From assembly GCA_001510575.1 (NCBI GenBank), contig LNGK01000008.1, positions 5,342,981-5,406,980 of the forward strand: DNA of 64,000 nucleotides, given 5' to 3'. The stretch's first letter is position 1. Each line of letters begins with the position of its first letter. Shown here one piece after another: positions 1-10,994 of the stretch. Both the position numbers and the translations under genes were made by a program. A model generated the notes under the pieces. The model was not told where the DNA came from. It made no database searches and was given only the letters and a program-made list of their open reading frames with translations. Origin of the DNA: Knoxdaviesia capensis. Its lineage: Eukaryota; Ascomycota; Sordariomycetes; Microascales; Gondwanamycetaceae.

Positions 1-954
1 AAAATACCGTCTGTTACTGAGTCTATCATGGCCTGAGCGTCGAGGGTCTGACGCATGGACGACCTCGGAACTGTGTGATAGTGAGAGGGGGAAGCAGAGA
101 GGGAAGCAAAGCGGCGTCATATACAGTCTAGCGGACATATACTGGCCCATACGGGATGTTTTATGGCTTATGGGTATAACAGCAGCCCAGACGTACGCAC
201 ACCAAAGCAGAGATAACGCGAGAGGGTGATACGGGATATACGAGCCAGCGTCTCTTGAGTCAGGCTGGGCGGTCAGTCAAGCGCAGGAGAACTCCCCTCC
301 GACCTACCCTATGCGACTCCTCCTCCACTCCAGGAGTGGTGTTGACTTGTTATCCTGCGTATATCTCTCCTCCGTATATCGCTGTTCTGCTGCATCCCGC
401 ATGTCTGGCATGTTAGATTTCCAATTCAGGGCTCGGCGTGGTTGATATCTCGGCTTGTTCGTCTGGTTCTCGCTCGCTCTTCCGGCGTCTGTGCGACGTG
501 ACTAGAGGTCCTGGAGTCGGCCATAGCCCGTTGCCTGCTTTGTTAAGAGAGGCTGGTCGGGTCATTTGCCTACCGCCGGTTCCCCTACATGTTGTTGACT
601 TGTACGAGTACTGTACTGTAGATATGAGCAGGGCGATGCCGTACACTTCACCCTTACTGCTACAGCATATTACAGTGCCATCCATATAACACACGGAACA
701 GTGGGAATGACCCCACTGGAGCTGGCCGCGGTTTTCGGCCCCCAGTTGCCAGTTTGAGTTGGGGGCTGGCCGCCTGGGCCACTCAGGTGGGTTGGTTCCA
801 TCATGGCAATTCGCTTGGCTGCATTGGGTTGTCAATATCCCACCTCGCTCTGACAACTCCCGCTGAACGAACTTCCATCTGGTCGATGTTACTCGGCCAC
901 TTTCGACTCCTCGCGTTCACATGAACCTGAACACTGAAGTTATCTTCCGACATA

Positions 955-976
955 TCTCTCTCTCTCTCTCTCTCTC
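955..976. repeat. (TC)11 microsatellite
   Basis: An uninterrupted run of TC dinucleotides lies in non-coding sequence of the left flank. It is a simple repeat with no visible link to a gene. Confidence 0.9.
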
Positions 977-1302
977 CGTACTACAACGACATACATAATA
1001 CTTCCGAACCCCGACGGGGGCCCTATAGTTGACCCGTTTCTACCCAGGCTAAAAGAAACAGTACATACCGACAATCTTACGTTCCTCTTTTTTCTTTTTG
1101 CTCTCGCACTTCCTGGCATGCTGGCCCCGGTGGTAATATCCCAAACGGTGAAAGTCGGGTAACACAGCATGGAGCCTTAGACACGAGGGCAGGATGTTGG
1201 TGTCCGTCCACTCTCATGATACATGCTTGCTTGGGTTATGGAGCAGTAGATACAGTAGATAGTGCACTATATACTGTACTACTGTACTAACAAGGCGGTG
1301 GA

Positions 1303-1330
1303 GAAGAAGAAGAAGAAGAAGAAGAAGAAG
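1303..1330. repeat. (GAA)n microsatellite
   Basis: About nine GAA/AAG units in tandem, followed by a short A run, in non-coding sequence. Just 5' of it is a cluster of TACTGTA-like motifs (1243-1289). Confidence 0.9.
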
Positions 1331-2825
1331 AAAAAAGGGAAGCCTAAACCTCCTCCCCCATTTCATTCCATACTCGCATCACCATGGACAGACAGACATT
1401 AAGACATGCTAGCGTCTGCTGTCTTGTTTAGCCGGCTCTAGCTTTGGGCCCACAGACGACAAAATCCGCGTGGCTGTGGATCCAGGGAATCAACCTAGAA
1501 CAGTCTATACTCGGAGTGTGCGAGAGGACAGGCAGGGCCTGTATTTCCAAAGTGACGCTGTTCATTCTTCTGCGTCTGGCCACATACGCCCTTATGAAGC
1601 GTCTCTATAGGTTGGGATACATCCATGAGAGCAAATCTGGCATGGCTATGAAGAAAAACCTAATCTAACAAATCCAAACGAAGGGGAAAGAGTCGGATTT
1701 ATAATTTATCATTGCATTCTTACGCCCGAACTGCCCATAGATACAATACAGAGAGGTGTGTTCTGGATAGACGGCCGGGTCCTTAGGGTCTGACCCTATG
1801 GCACTGAGACTATACTGACGCGGGCTTGTCTTCTTCGTGATTCTGACCCACGGAAGAAGTGTGAATGAAGCCCACCTAAACCCACTTCTTCTTGTTCATT
1901 TGCCGCCCGATCCCGGTCTGGTGATTCCGAAAAATATATATATATTTATATGAATAAACAAAATAAAATGAGATAAAATGAGTAAAAATGAGAAAAAATA
2001 CAGATGGTGAGCGGCGGTGGGACGCACTAACAACATCCTTCAAACGAGAGAGCACGACCTGGAATGTGGGAGAGAAACTAAACATCCGGAGGCCGGGCCA
2101 GGTGGGACCTCCTCTTCTCAATTTCTGCGCTTGGGTCGGCCAGCCTTCGACATTGTCTTCATCGAAACTTGTCTCTGGCGATCCATGCGCGGCTCTTTTC
2201 ATTTCGTTCCCCTGGAGTCTGACTCTCACATCCACCTGTTGACAACTTAGCTGCACAACCGTGAGTGTATGCCGAGTTCAGCCTTGGAAGCGGCGATATC
2301 GGCTTTCCTCTCCTGGCACAGAAATACTCGTTCAACAGCATTGCTTTTCTTCAAACCCTACGCAATTTGCTTCATCCCCATTGCACTTTGGACTTTGTGA
2401 TACCTAAACTTCCCCCCTCCCCCGACAGCCATATTAAACCATGAAATCATTGTGATTTAATCTCCATGCTCGTGTTTCCTTTTTAACCCTGCTCTCCCAG
2501 TGAGCATCTCCATTATTTACGCGTCCTCTACACCACATGCTCACTCGTTTTCGCCCTCTTTTCCCGGTACGCCCAAGCCCCCAAGACCCCAGCCTGTGTA
2601 ACTCTAGGTGGATGATCGAAGTGTTATGCACTGACGGTACTTCTGTAATACTTTTCATGCTGTGATCTTGTATTCCGGTGCCCCTGATTCTGGTAAAAAG
2701 GCTTTTTGGGGGAATTTCTTTTCGCCTGATTTCCGCTTATCGCTGTCTGTGTATCCGAGAGTGGTAGTTAGGGTCTAACCCGAGCCCGGATATTTCTGGG
2801 CTAATCCACATTTTGATGTTGGACG

Positions 2826-2842
2826 ACGCGCCGTCAACGCGT
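2826..2842. promoter_or_regulatory. Paired ACGCG (MCB-like) motifs upstream of the CENP-I gene
   Basis: ACGCGC at 2826-2831 and the palindrome ACGCGT at 2837-2842 lie about 175-190 bp before the start codon at 3017. Another ACGCGT sits at 2519-2524. In yeasts ACGCGT is the MluI cell-cycle box bound by MBF (Mbp1/Res with Swi6), which drives G1/S genes. The sequence is seen directly. Its function here is inference. Confidence 0.45.
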
Positions 2843-3002
2843 TTGGTTCAACATCATCACCATTGCCGTTTTGCACACAACTTTTGGAGATTAACGGAAT
2901 GATTTGTACTTCTTCTTTCAATTTCAATACGGAAGCTCTTTCTGCCAAGTTGTCCTATTTCGATTGAGCCCCCTGCAACCCCCCTCTCCAAACCCTGCTG
3001 TA

Positions 3003-3050
3003 ATGCTCAGCACACAATGGACATATCTTCAGGGCCGCCGGTCGATATAG
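3003..3050 (+). promoter_or_regulatory. Upstream ORF overlapping the CENP-I start codon
   Basis: An ATG at 3003 opens a 15-codon frame ending with TAG at 3048. It is in a different frame from, and overlaps, the presumed main start at 3017. If the mRNA begins upstream of 3003, ribosomes would meet this ATG first, so it could lower translation of the kinetochore protein. The transcript start is unknown. Confidence 0.45.
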
Positions 3051-5635
3051 ACGAGTTAATCGACGATGTTGTAAAAGGTTTCATCCCCTGCTCAGTTGAC
3101 TGGTACAGCAAGCTAAAAGAGCCACCCCACTAACCCTGGTCCTACAGCTTCAAAACTCCCGGCCCGCCAACGGCATTCCAACATCAAGCCGACCGTGGAG
3201 ACGCTCGCCAGCGCCGCCTACGAGTCCGGCCTGCTCCCGGACGCCGTGTCCTCCATCATCGGCATCCTGACGTCGAAGAACCATCTCGATCAGGCCAGTC
3301 TTGGCGCGCTCGCGCGCAACTTGTACCCGGTGGCAGCTGTCCCGGGCGACCTAGTCCTACAGGTTGTGGCGGCGCTGGGCCACGGCGCGGCTGTCAAGCC
3401 GTCGTTGACCGTACAGGCGCTGTTGCTGAAGTGGCTGGTTATGGTGTACCATGTTATTGACCGGCCGGTGGTGCTGGCGCAGGCGTATGCGGTGTTGTTT
3501 AACCTGCTGGATACGGCTGCGATTCGGTGAGTTGGGCCGTTGATGCTTCTGGTACAGAACATGGCTAACTCTTCTTCAACCCAGTCCTCAATTGTGCCAC
3601 ATTCTCGCCCTCATCACTAGACGAAAACACGTGAGACCGTTTCGAATCCAGGCTCTGTAAGTTTTGATGTCCCGTTCAAAAGCTCCATCGCTCTGAAAGG
3701 AGGTCCCTAATTCTAACCCCTTTTCGTCTCCAGTCTCAATCTCTCGCGCCAGATTGGGTCTGATCCGGCTGTCATTGGTTTACTGAGAGTTTACAAAGAC
3801 TACTACCCGGAAATCATCGTGGGTGATGCAATCAAGGGTCGAGCTTCCGCCTTTCAAGTAAGTTTGCCACGCCATACCCCTCAACCTCACTCAAGGCACC
3901 AGCCCTTCCCCAAGCTAACTCGTTCTACGTAAAGCACCCTGACATGCAATGGCGGTTGCACCTTGACGAGCTGCAAGAAGCCCACCAGCGCAGTATCGAG
4001 GCCAGCGCGGGTTCTCGGTTTTCGAACGACCGGGCCCGTTTCCGCACAAAGCGGAGGTTTGATCTACTAGGCAAGCGATCGGTTGTGCCTCAGGTCCACA
4101 CCTCACAGGCAACAGAGGTATGACCTTCCCTCCTTTTACCCCTCAGCTGTCTATTCATCACTCCCACTAACCCCCTTTGTAGTCGTCTATTACTTTGGAG
4201 GAAATCGACAGTGCCACATCTCTGGTGCAAAACCTGGAGAAGATTGATTTGCCCGACCAGATGGTTGCCGTTGTGGTAGATCCGCTCCTCCAGAAGTTCC
4301 TCCGCCTCCGGCCGGACACCAGCTCATACCGCCGCCTGGCCAACTGGGTTGGAGCAATGTTGATGGATATGAAGAACGATCCGTCAGACATCACCGCCAT
4401 GCTCGAGCTGCTGCATGACTACGTCAAGACGACGCAGCACCTCCCACCGGTTATCTTCAACTTCTTCGTCAAGTTCTTGTCTGTGTGGGACGGCACTCAG
4501 GGCAGAGAACACATCCTAGGCATTCTAGCCTTTGCGACGCGGGGGAAATTTCAAGGTACGCCTAGCCTCTATCTCCGTTATTCTCTATTGTTTTGGCAGA
4601 GCATCTAACCCTGGGACATGTATAGACCTGTACCCCCTTATTTTCCGCCCGCTCGAGCATCATATCTTCAATGAATCACCCGAGTCGCAACTGATCATGC
4701 TCGACTTTTACACCTCGCTTCTCCGCAATTGGGCCATCTCGTTCCTTGCTTCTGAGCCACTAAATATCGCCACTGACCCCGAGAGCATGACTGCTCTTGT
4801 CGAGCACGCCAACAAGCTCGCCTTCACCATGTCCCAGACATCCCCCTCCATCGCCTCTTACCAGGCGATTCTCGACTTCCTGGACACAACCGCCGATCTC
4901 TGTCTAACGCCCATCATCAACGACCACTTCAAGGTCGTCATCCCCGCCGCGCCTGTTGTCTACACCATGATATTTAGCTCGTCGCTAGCAGTCGTGTCGC
5001 GGCTGTGCATCGTGCTGGCAAACTACAAACGCGCCTTTGAGCGCGCCATGGCCAGCCGCCGCGCCGACAGCGCCGCCGACGACACCGCCTCCACGTCCTC
5101 GGCGTCAGCCAAGCCGACCATCGGCCCCACGACGTACCCGAAAGCCTACGTGAGCACGTTCAACGGCTTCTTGATGGACATCTGCAACTGCGTGTGGCGC
5201 AACCGCGCCTTCACCACCACCGACGCAAACGCCATGGGCTGCCTCCTGCCCAGCCGGCCCGCCGCGCAGCTGGCCGACTACGCCTCGTCGCTCGACTCCA
5301 ACCTGCCGCTGACGGTGCTGTTCAACCTGTCCAACTCGCCGCTGCTGAGCCTGCAGTCCGCGCTGGCGTTCCACGGCATCGAGGCCGACAAGCTTGCCGC
5401 AGCGCAGATTGTGGACCCGTCGCAGAACCCCGCGGATATCCCGCGCCACGTCGGCCCGGTCTCGGCGCGCAGTCTAGCGGCGCTGCGCGAGAACCGCGGC
5501 GTCACCTTGTCGTACGCCGAGTACCGCATCCACATTCTGCGCCACCTCGAGGCCACGGGGCTCCCCGGCATTCCCGAGCTGATGAAGAATACCATGAAGG
5601 TTCTGATGACTGCGAGCGAGGCTGCGTCGAGATAG
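3017..5635 (+). CDS. CENP-I / Mis6 / Ctf3-family inner kinetochore protein
   Basis: Predicted kinetochore subunit of the constitutive centromere-associated network, needed in other organisms for CENP-A loading and chromosome segregation. I assemble seven exons: 3017-3077, 3148-3526, 3585-3656, 3734-3857, 3935-4117, 4183-4555, 4626-5635, giving 733 codons. All junctions are GT-AG and in phase. The family is recognised from the Mis6 helical-repeat core: the CHILALITRRKHVRPFRIQ stretch, then LLRVYKDYYPEIIVGD, GRASAFQHPDMQWR and LEEIDSATSLVQNLE. These are typical of fungal Mis6, and the total length is close to the family norm. The last exon is alanine/serine-rich around residues 500-550. The start is the first ATG in frame with the conserved core and gives MDISSGPPVDIDELIDDVV. 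An overlapping upstream ORF precedes it. The gene next door on the right is unrelated. Confidence 0.85.
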
Positions 5636-6024
5636 AGAACTGTCGATGGAGGAGATGCATGCACGGGGCAAGCGTGGCTCTGCACTTTTTGTGTACGGCA
5701 GATCATAACGAATATGATGTGATACATGAATTAATAATGCCTTTCTTGACCTAGCCACCGTTGCCGTGATGAACATAGCCGCGAGGTGCCGAGTGACCCT
5801 AGTCCAACCCCAACCCTAATCCTGATGACTAACCCCAAACTTCGTCAAACCTTGGCATTTTGGCGAGATCTCGAGATTGAGCGGCAATTCCCTTCTCTCT
5901 TCGGCTTCGATTGTCTTCATCTTCGCCAAGTATCTTTGATATTCTTCCTACTTGCTTCATTTTGACTGGTCTAGTACTAGGACTTCTTGTATATCCCCGC
6001 ATTTGCCGAATCACAAGCCAAAAT

Positions 6025-7017
6025 ATGGCCGACACCGATGACGACCACCGGCCAGCCGGCGGTGAAGAGGGCACCACGGCGTTCTGTGCGCCGGTAAGCG
6101 AGCTGTTCCGGCCAATCGAGGTCGAGTCCTTACCGTAAGTCACCGGCGTGGCGACCGCCCTCCCCTCCCCAATTCACAGATGTTTGCGCAGCTTGCAGCA
6201 CAGGAAACAGGCATAAATCGCAAGAGATCGAAGCGAACTTGCTAACCGTGTGACACCGGCAGACACCGACAGCACTCCAACGACGCCTTCTTCACGTTCC
6301 CGATCACGGCGTCGCTGCTTTTCCGCAACGACAACAGCGATGCACGCGACCACTGTGCAAATGAACGAAGTAAGAAACTGATCTCTCGGCTGCCCCTCCA
6401 TTTCCCCTTCTGTCCTTATCTCTCCACTTATGTCTGAGACATGTCTTGTGTGGTTGTCTCCAGTTACACGAGACCTCATATACCGGAACGACCTAAACTA
6501 ACGCTGTGCTTGTGCATCTCACAGCCTTTCTCTCGTACCTCAAACTGTCGGTCTACATGACCGTGGTCTCGGCTGCTGTGGTACTGTCGTTCCACCTCAA
6601 GCACCAGCCAACCGAGCTGGAACTGCGCATGGCGTTGCCGCTCGGTTTGCTGTTTTGGCTGCTGGCGCTGGCCGTGTTGGGGTTAGGGTTCGGTAACTAC
6701 CTCCGTAAGTATCTCCAGAGGTTCCAGCTCATGCAGTATGTTAAGAATGGCCGCCTGCTAATGACTATCTTCTTCATCTAGGGACTCTAAGCAAGTATAG
6801 CCAACGCGCGGCGATAGTCCAAACTGGCTGGAAAACCCAGGTTGTAAGTTGCAGATCTCCAGCCCCAAGTCACAGAAGAGGCTTACGGTCTCCTGACACA
6901 CCCTATGAAAACCAGGTTATTGGCGTTGTGGCTCTGTCGATCATGACTATATCGATAGTGTTAATGGTGATGACAAATTTAGAAGAGGAGCGAGGCGATG
7001 AAGACACAGAACTGTAA
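6025..7017 (+). CDS. DUF202-domain small integral membrane protein
   Basis: Predicted 186-residue membrane protein. Exons: 6025-6134, 6263-6369, 6525-6704, 6782-6843, 6916-7017; total 561 nt, and every junction keeps frame. The N-terminal 80 residues are hydrophilic. Three hydrophobic segments follow: YLKLSVYMTVVSAAVVLSF, LPLGLLFWLLALAVLGLGF and VVIGVVALSIMTISIVLMVM. The ER-TFLSYLKLS entry into the first helix is the hallmark of DUF202 proteins (bacterial YidH-like, fungal relatives). The family shares its three-helix arrangement with the Vtc1-type domain of the vacuolar transporter chaperone complex. The molecular function is unknown. An in-frame ATG at 5911 would add 38 residues with a fourth hydrophobic stretch; I prefer 6025 because MADTDDDH is a more usual N-terminus. 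The tail is acidic (EEERGDEDTEL). It converges on the glycosyltransferase-like gene. Confidence 0.8.
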
Positions 7018-7539
7018 GAGACAGTACAGCATACGTCATGAAGGCAGAATGTACGAAATCGATATATATACGAACGTTTGGATATACCCACACATGTCCC
7101 CGGACGGGATCTAGAAACTGAAGCACGCAGGGCTCTCCCAACAACTGTTTCGAAGTTTATTCCGAAACGAGAAAAGAGGCATATTTGATACAAACACACA
7201 ACGAAAAGGAAAGGAAAAAGAATAAGAGCAGATACTGTAACATAAGCGCCTGATATTCATCCCTCGTCCAGTCAACCCCCAAAATACTGGAACAGTACAT
7301 AAAAAAAGAAGCTTCATATCAAAGGACAAAGTACTTCGTCAGGGTCATTGAAAACTCCCGTCCGCGATCATGTCTAAGAAAGACAAAAGTGTGTAAGAAA
7401 AAAAAGAGAGATGCCCCCGGGGGCAATGACACCAGAGGTTACTGAAGAGGAGAACAGAAAATATATGAACCGGCCTTGGCCAAAAGAAGGGAAAAGGGGT
7501 ATAGGAAGAAGAGAAGAGGCAATGAAAGAAAGAACACCA
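7018..7539. other. Convergent 3' spacer
   Basis: The 522 bases between the stop codons of the DUF202 gene (+) and the glycosyltransferase-like gene (-) are A-rich on the plus strand and presumably hold both 3' UTRs and terminators. No gene is seen. Confidence 0.6.
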
Positions 7540-9843
7540 CTACGCATCACAAAAGAGATCGCTCGCCGTCGGATCAAACGCCGGCGCCTTGCCACCGGGA
7601 GGACACATGCCGACGCTGCGCCGGAACTCCGCCGCGTACACATCCGCCGCATCGATGAATGTGCGCAGCGCCACCGGCGCCGCATCCCACGCCAGTAGGG
7701 GCAGGGCATGGAGGGGCGGCAGCGCGCCGTCCGACGGCAGCGTATCGAGCAGCCGCACCGACGGGCCGCGGAGCAGCGCGGGGCCGTCGGGCCGGAACAC
7801 GGCTGCCGCGCGGGAGCCGCCAGTGTCTCGCTCGTCGGGCGGGCGGGTCTTCTCGCCGTGTGAGGTGGCGACCACGCTGGCTGTTGCTGCGCTGGGGTAC
7901 AGCGTGATATAGCCGCGGGCGCGGCACAGCTGCAGCGCGAGATCTAGCCATGCGGGCGCTTCGGGTCCCGGGGCCGGGCCGGCATGTGGCGGGGGCACCG
8001 GCGCGCTGGCGGGGCCGCTTCGGCCGGCCATGTGCGAGGCGAAGTGGTATAGCTCGATCCACTTCGCGCCTGTAATTAGCATGGCGTGGGAGCTGGGCGC
8101 CTGCCACACGAACGAAGTCGATTCCGGCTCGGCGCTGGGGTCGTTCTCCGGTGCTGTGACCGGGGCGATAAGGCCGGTCTTGCCGTCCAGGAGTGTGCGG
8201 GGCTGGTCGAGGCTGATGCCAAACAGCCGGCTACCCCAGTGGTGGGTGTATGACTCAGTGGAGTAGGCGTAGTGGAGAAGGGCGTAGCGGATGTAGTGGA
8301 AGAAGCCCGGAGCAAGCTCCACGTCAGGTGAGAGCACGAGCACGTGCGAGAACTCGGGGCTGCGGGGCCAGAACGACTCCAGCATGCGCGTGACGCTCTC
8401 TTCGTCCGTCACCTTCTTTCGTGATAGCCGGCGCCGGAGAGTCAGTGTCTGTTCGCCCTGGATATTGGAGGGCCAGGAGAAGGTCGAGAGGAACTCGTCA
8501 AGAGCGGGCTCGGTGGTGTGGGGAAGCTCAATGGTGAGGTGTGGCACACGGAAGCCGTCGCGCAGTGGTTGGGACGATCGTAGGGATTTGAGGAGGCGGA
8601 TGATGTTTCCGGAGCCGGTTTGCGGTGCGCGGACGAGGATGTCGACGGTGATGTCGTTCCAGGCTGTGACTCAGAACATTGTAAGTTAGCATATGTATGG
8701 TGGTGAGTGTTATGTGCTGGAGGAGACTACCTTTCAGAGACCGGGAGTCCAGCTTCGCAATCCATGGCAGGTAGTTCAAAGCTTGTGATGGCAGCTCTAT
8801 CAACGGGATGCTGGCCGCATCTGTCATATAGCGTAGCGTGGTCAGGAGATATTGGTCTTCGTTTTCATCCGAGCCAACCATGATGACCTGGGGGTGCATG
8901 TAGTAGCGAATGTACTCTGTGAAGATTTGGCTGTTGTTAGAAGTTGTTCGCGGGAGACAATGGGGAGGCAAGGCAACGTACGGAAGGCTCGCAGGGTTGC
9001 CCGCGCAAGGCGATCGTCGGTAGATTGCGCGGGATAGTTCGGTCGAGCATCTAGAGAGAAGATCACGACACGTTAGTTACATAAGGACACACAGAGTCAT
9101 GCACGAGGGGCACCAGAAAACTCACCATGTGTGATAAGATAGCACGAGTCGTCAATGCCGTTCATCTCCAGGAGATCAGCCAATGGCACTTCGGAAGGCC
9201 CCAATAGAGTGAAGTGCACATAGTTCTTGAGCTCCCGGCCCATCTGGCAGGCAATTGGAAGCAAAGCCACTGCACTCTTCAAGTTAGACGCCACAAAGAG
9301 CACGTTACGGTTGGTAGTCGACAAGCCCTTGGTTTCGGAGATCAACGTCAGCGTGCCGCCGAGTTTCGGGAACCGCACGGGACCGTTGAACGGCCACGTG
9401 ATCTCGACGCTGTCCTGTTTGCTGCCATGGGAGCTCGATTTCGACGTCGAGCCGGAGTCGGCCTTGTGGGGTGACTTGGATGTTGTGTGTGTGCGAGGAG
9501 TCGACCCGGACGCGTCGTTCAAAAGTGGCTTTGATGAGGTTGTTACTGTCGAGCTGCCGCCGAAGACAAAGCTAAACACGATATAGAGGAAGGCTACTGA
9601 AGCCGTGGCGATGACAATGCGGCGAATCGACCGCTGGCGAGACACACGCACGGGGGTCCAACGTGCCCATGCGGCGGAGGATGCGCCCAAGGTCTTCCCG
9701 GAAACGCTGCCAGGGGTGCTCGTCCAGGCCGGAAGAGTGTTGCGCGACGGCCGGCGCACATGGTGATCGTCGTCGCGCTTCCCGATCTCGATGTCGTTGG
9801 CGAACAGCAGCGACGAGAGCTTCTGCTTCAGATCGGGGGCCAT
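7540..9843 (-). CDS. Type II membrane protein of the fungal 'glycosyltransferase 2' family
   Basis: Exons on the minus strand: 9843-9126, 9050-8978 (donor uncertain), 8930-8731, 8663-7540; about 704 residues. After a basic N-terminal tail there is one transmembrane segment at about residues 74-95 (RRIVIATASVAFLYIVFSF), suggesting a Golgi/ER-lumen enzyme. The body shows the pattern I associate with fungal proteins annotated glycosyltransferase 2: HDARPNYPAQSTDDRL, YMHPQVIMVGSD, LPWIAKLDSRSLKAWND, VDILVRAPQTGSGNIIRLL, and later FSHVLVLSPDVELAPGFF and YTHHWGSRLFGISLDQ. The donor and acceptor substrates are not known to me. An upstream in-frame ATG at 9882 would add 13 residues. Intron 2 is odd: the perfect donor GTACGT at 8981 gives the wrong phase, and only the weaker GTTGCC donor at 8977 keeps frame. 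It is divergent from the Syo1-like gene. Confidence 0.75.
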
Positions 9844-10994
9844 GGCTGCTGCTATACGGGCATGGCTGGGTAGGGGGAACACGAGAGCGAGCGAGTGAGG
9901 CTGTGAGTCGAGTGCCGGGGTGCGGAATCCGGAGCCGATCGCCGGGGGTTTCGGTTGCTTAAACGAGTGAGATATATAATGGTGCTAGGATACTAGAATA
10001 CGAGATTGAAATCGAGGAACCGAACAAACACAACCCGGAGCTTCAGACGGTCAGTGCTGAGGAGCCGAGAAGATCAACAATGAAGGAGCAGAAACCGAAC
10101 AGGACACCGAATTCATGAAGAGAAAATAAAGTCAAGATATCAGAAAAAAAGAGTCAAAGAGAGAAAGACGGTCTAAGCCTTTTCACTCTTCTAGGACTGC
10201 AAATGAGATGGATTCTGTGAAACAGAAAAAATTCCGTGATCCAGCCCCTTTCTTCTTGGCGCCGCAAAAGGTAAAAACGGTGTCCGGTAAAATCTTGATC
10301 GAACTGAGGAAAAAACAAGAAAAAAGAGAGCGTCGGGGAACAGTGAGGCACGGAAATGTCGAGATAAAGTTCCCCTATATGGTCCCTAAATTTGATGAGT
10401 TAAAGGACCTTTTTCTCAGTTTATGCCCAATTCAGCTTGGCTTTGGACTCCAGCTAAAGTAAAAGTCCCGGCCTAGAAAAGACGCCGGGATATTGGGCTG
10501 GTTGAAGCTTGGAGTAGTTAGATATAGTGGGTGACCAGAAAAAACAGGTGAGAGGACTCGGCAGCCGTCTTTTCCGTACTTAGGTCGGAGGACTTTTGCG
10601 CTGGGAATTGGTGATATGCTGCGATCTGTTGAAGCTTAAAGAAAGCAGTTCGTGATCCTTGTTCTTATCAGGAAATTGGGCACGTGTTAAAGACAGGGAA
10701 ACCCGGTGCATATTTGCATGTAAAATTGCGCAATTACCCGCAAGATCCACATGTCAATTTGTTGGTCGCCAAGATGGCACAGGGCATTTCAACATTAACC
10801 CTAGGCTGCTATCTCGTAACCCTGATAAGCAAACCCTTATGACCCTAATGAGGGGCCAGAAATTTTTACAGAAAAAAAAAAAAAAAAAAGGAAATCCCAC
10901 CCCATCAAATTGAATGCCACAATCTCTTCCCTCTTCTATCTCCTTTATTTTTGACATTCTCCCTACTCATCTTCGCTCTCTCATATTATCAACC
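9844..10994. other. Divergent promoter region (glycosyltransferase-like gene / Syo1-like gene)
   Basis: 1,151 bases separate two divergent start codons. The short frames here lack any family motif. The sequence is AT-rich and contains an 18-nt A tract at 10872-10889, 105 bp before the Syo1-like ATG and preceded by GAAATTTTTAC. It probably holds the 5' leaders of both genes. Confidence 0.6.
10872..10889 (+). promoter_or_regulatory. Poly(dA:dT) tract upstream of the Syo1-like gene
   Basis: Eighteen consecutive A lie about 105 bp before the ATG. The flanking GAAATTTTT resembles the RRPE element of yeast ribosome-biogenesis promoters. Long poly(dA:dT) tracts disfavour nucleosomes. The element is seen; its role is inferred. 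Confidence 0.4.

Larger units (their letters stand above)
1..3016. other. Gene-poor left flank
   Basis: No reading frame here looks like a conserved protein. The frames present are short, overlap on both strands and have no family motif. The stretch contains a TC microsatellite near 955-976, a GAA tract near 1303-1330, an A-rich imperfect tandem of AAAATGAG units near 1962-2000, and GTAC-centred palindromic motifs near 606-620 and 1243-1289. The last 500 bases are presumably promoter and 5' leader of the CENP-I gene and contain ACGCG motifs described separately. Confidence 0.6.
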
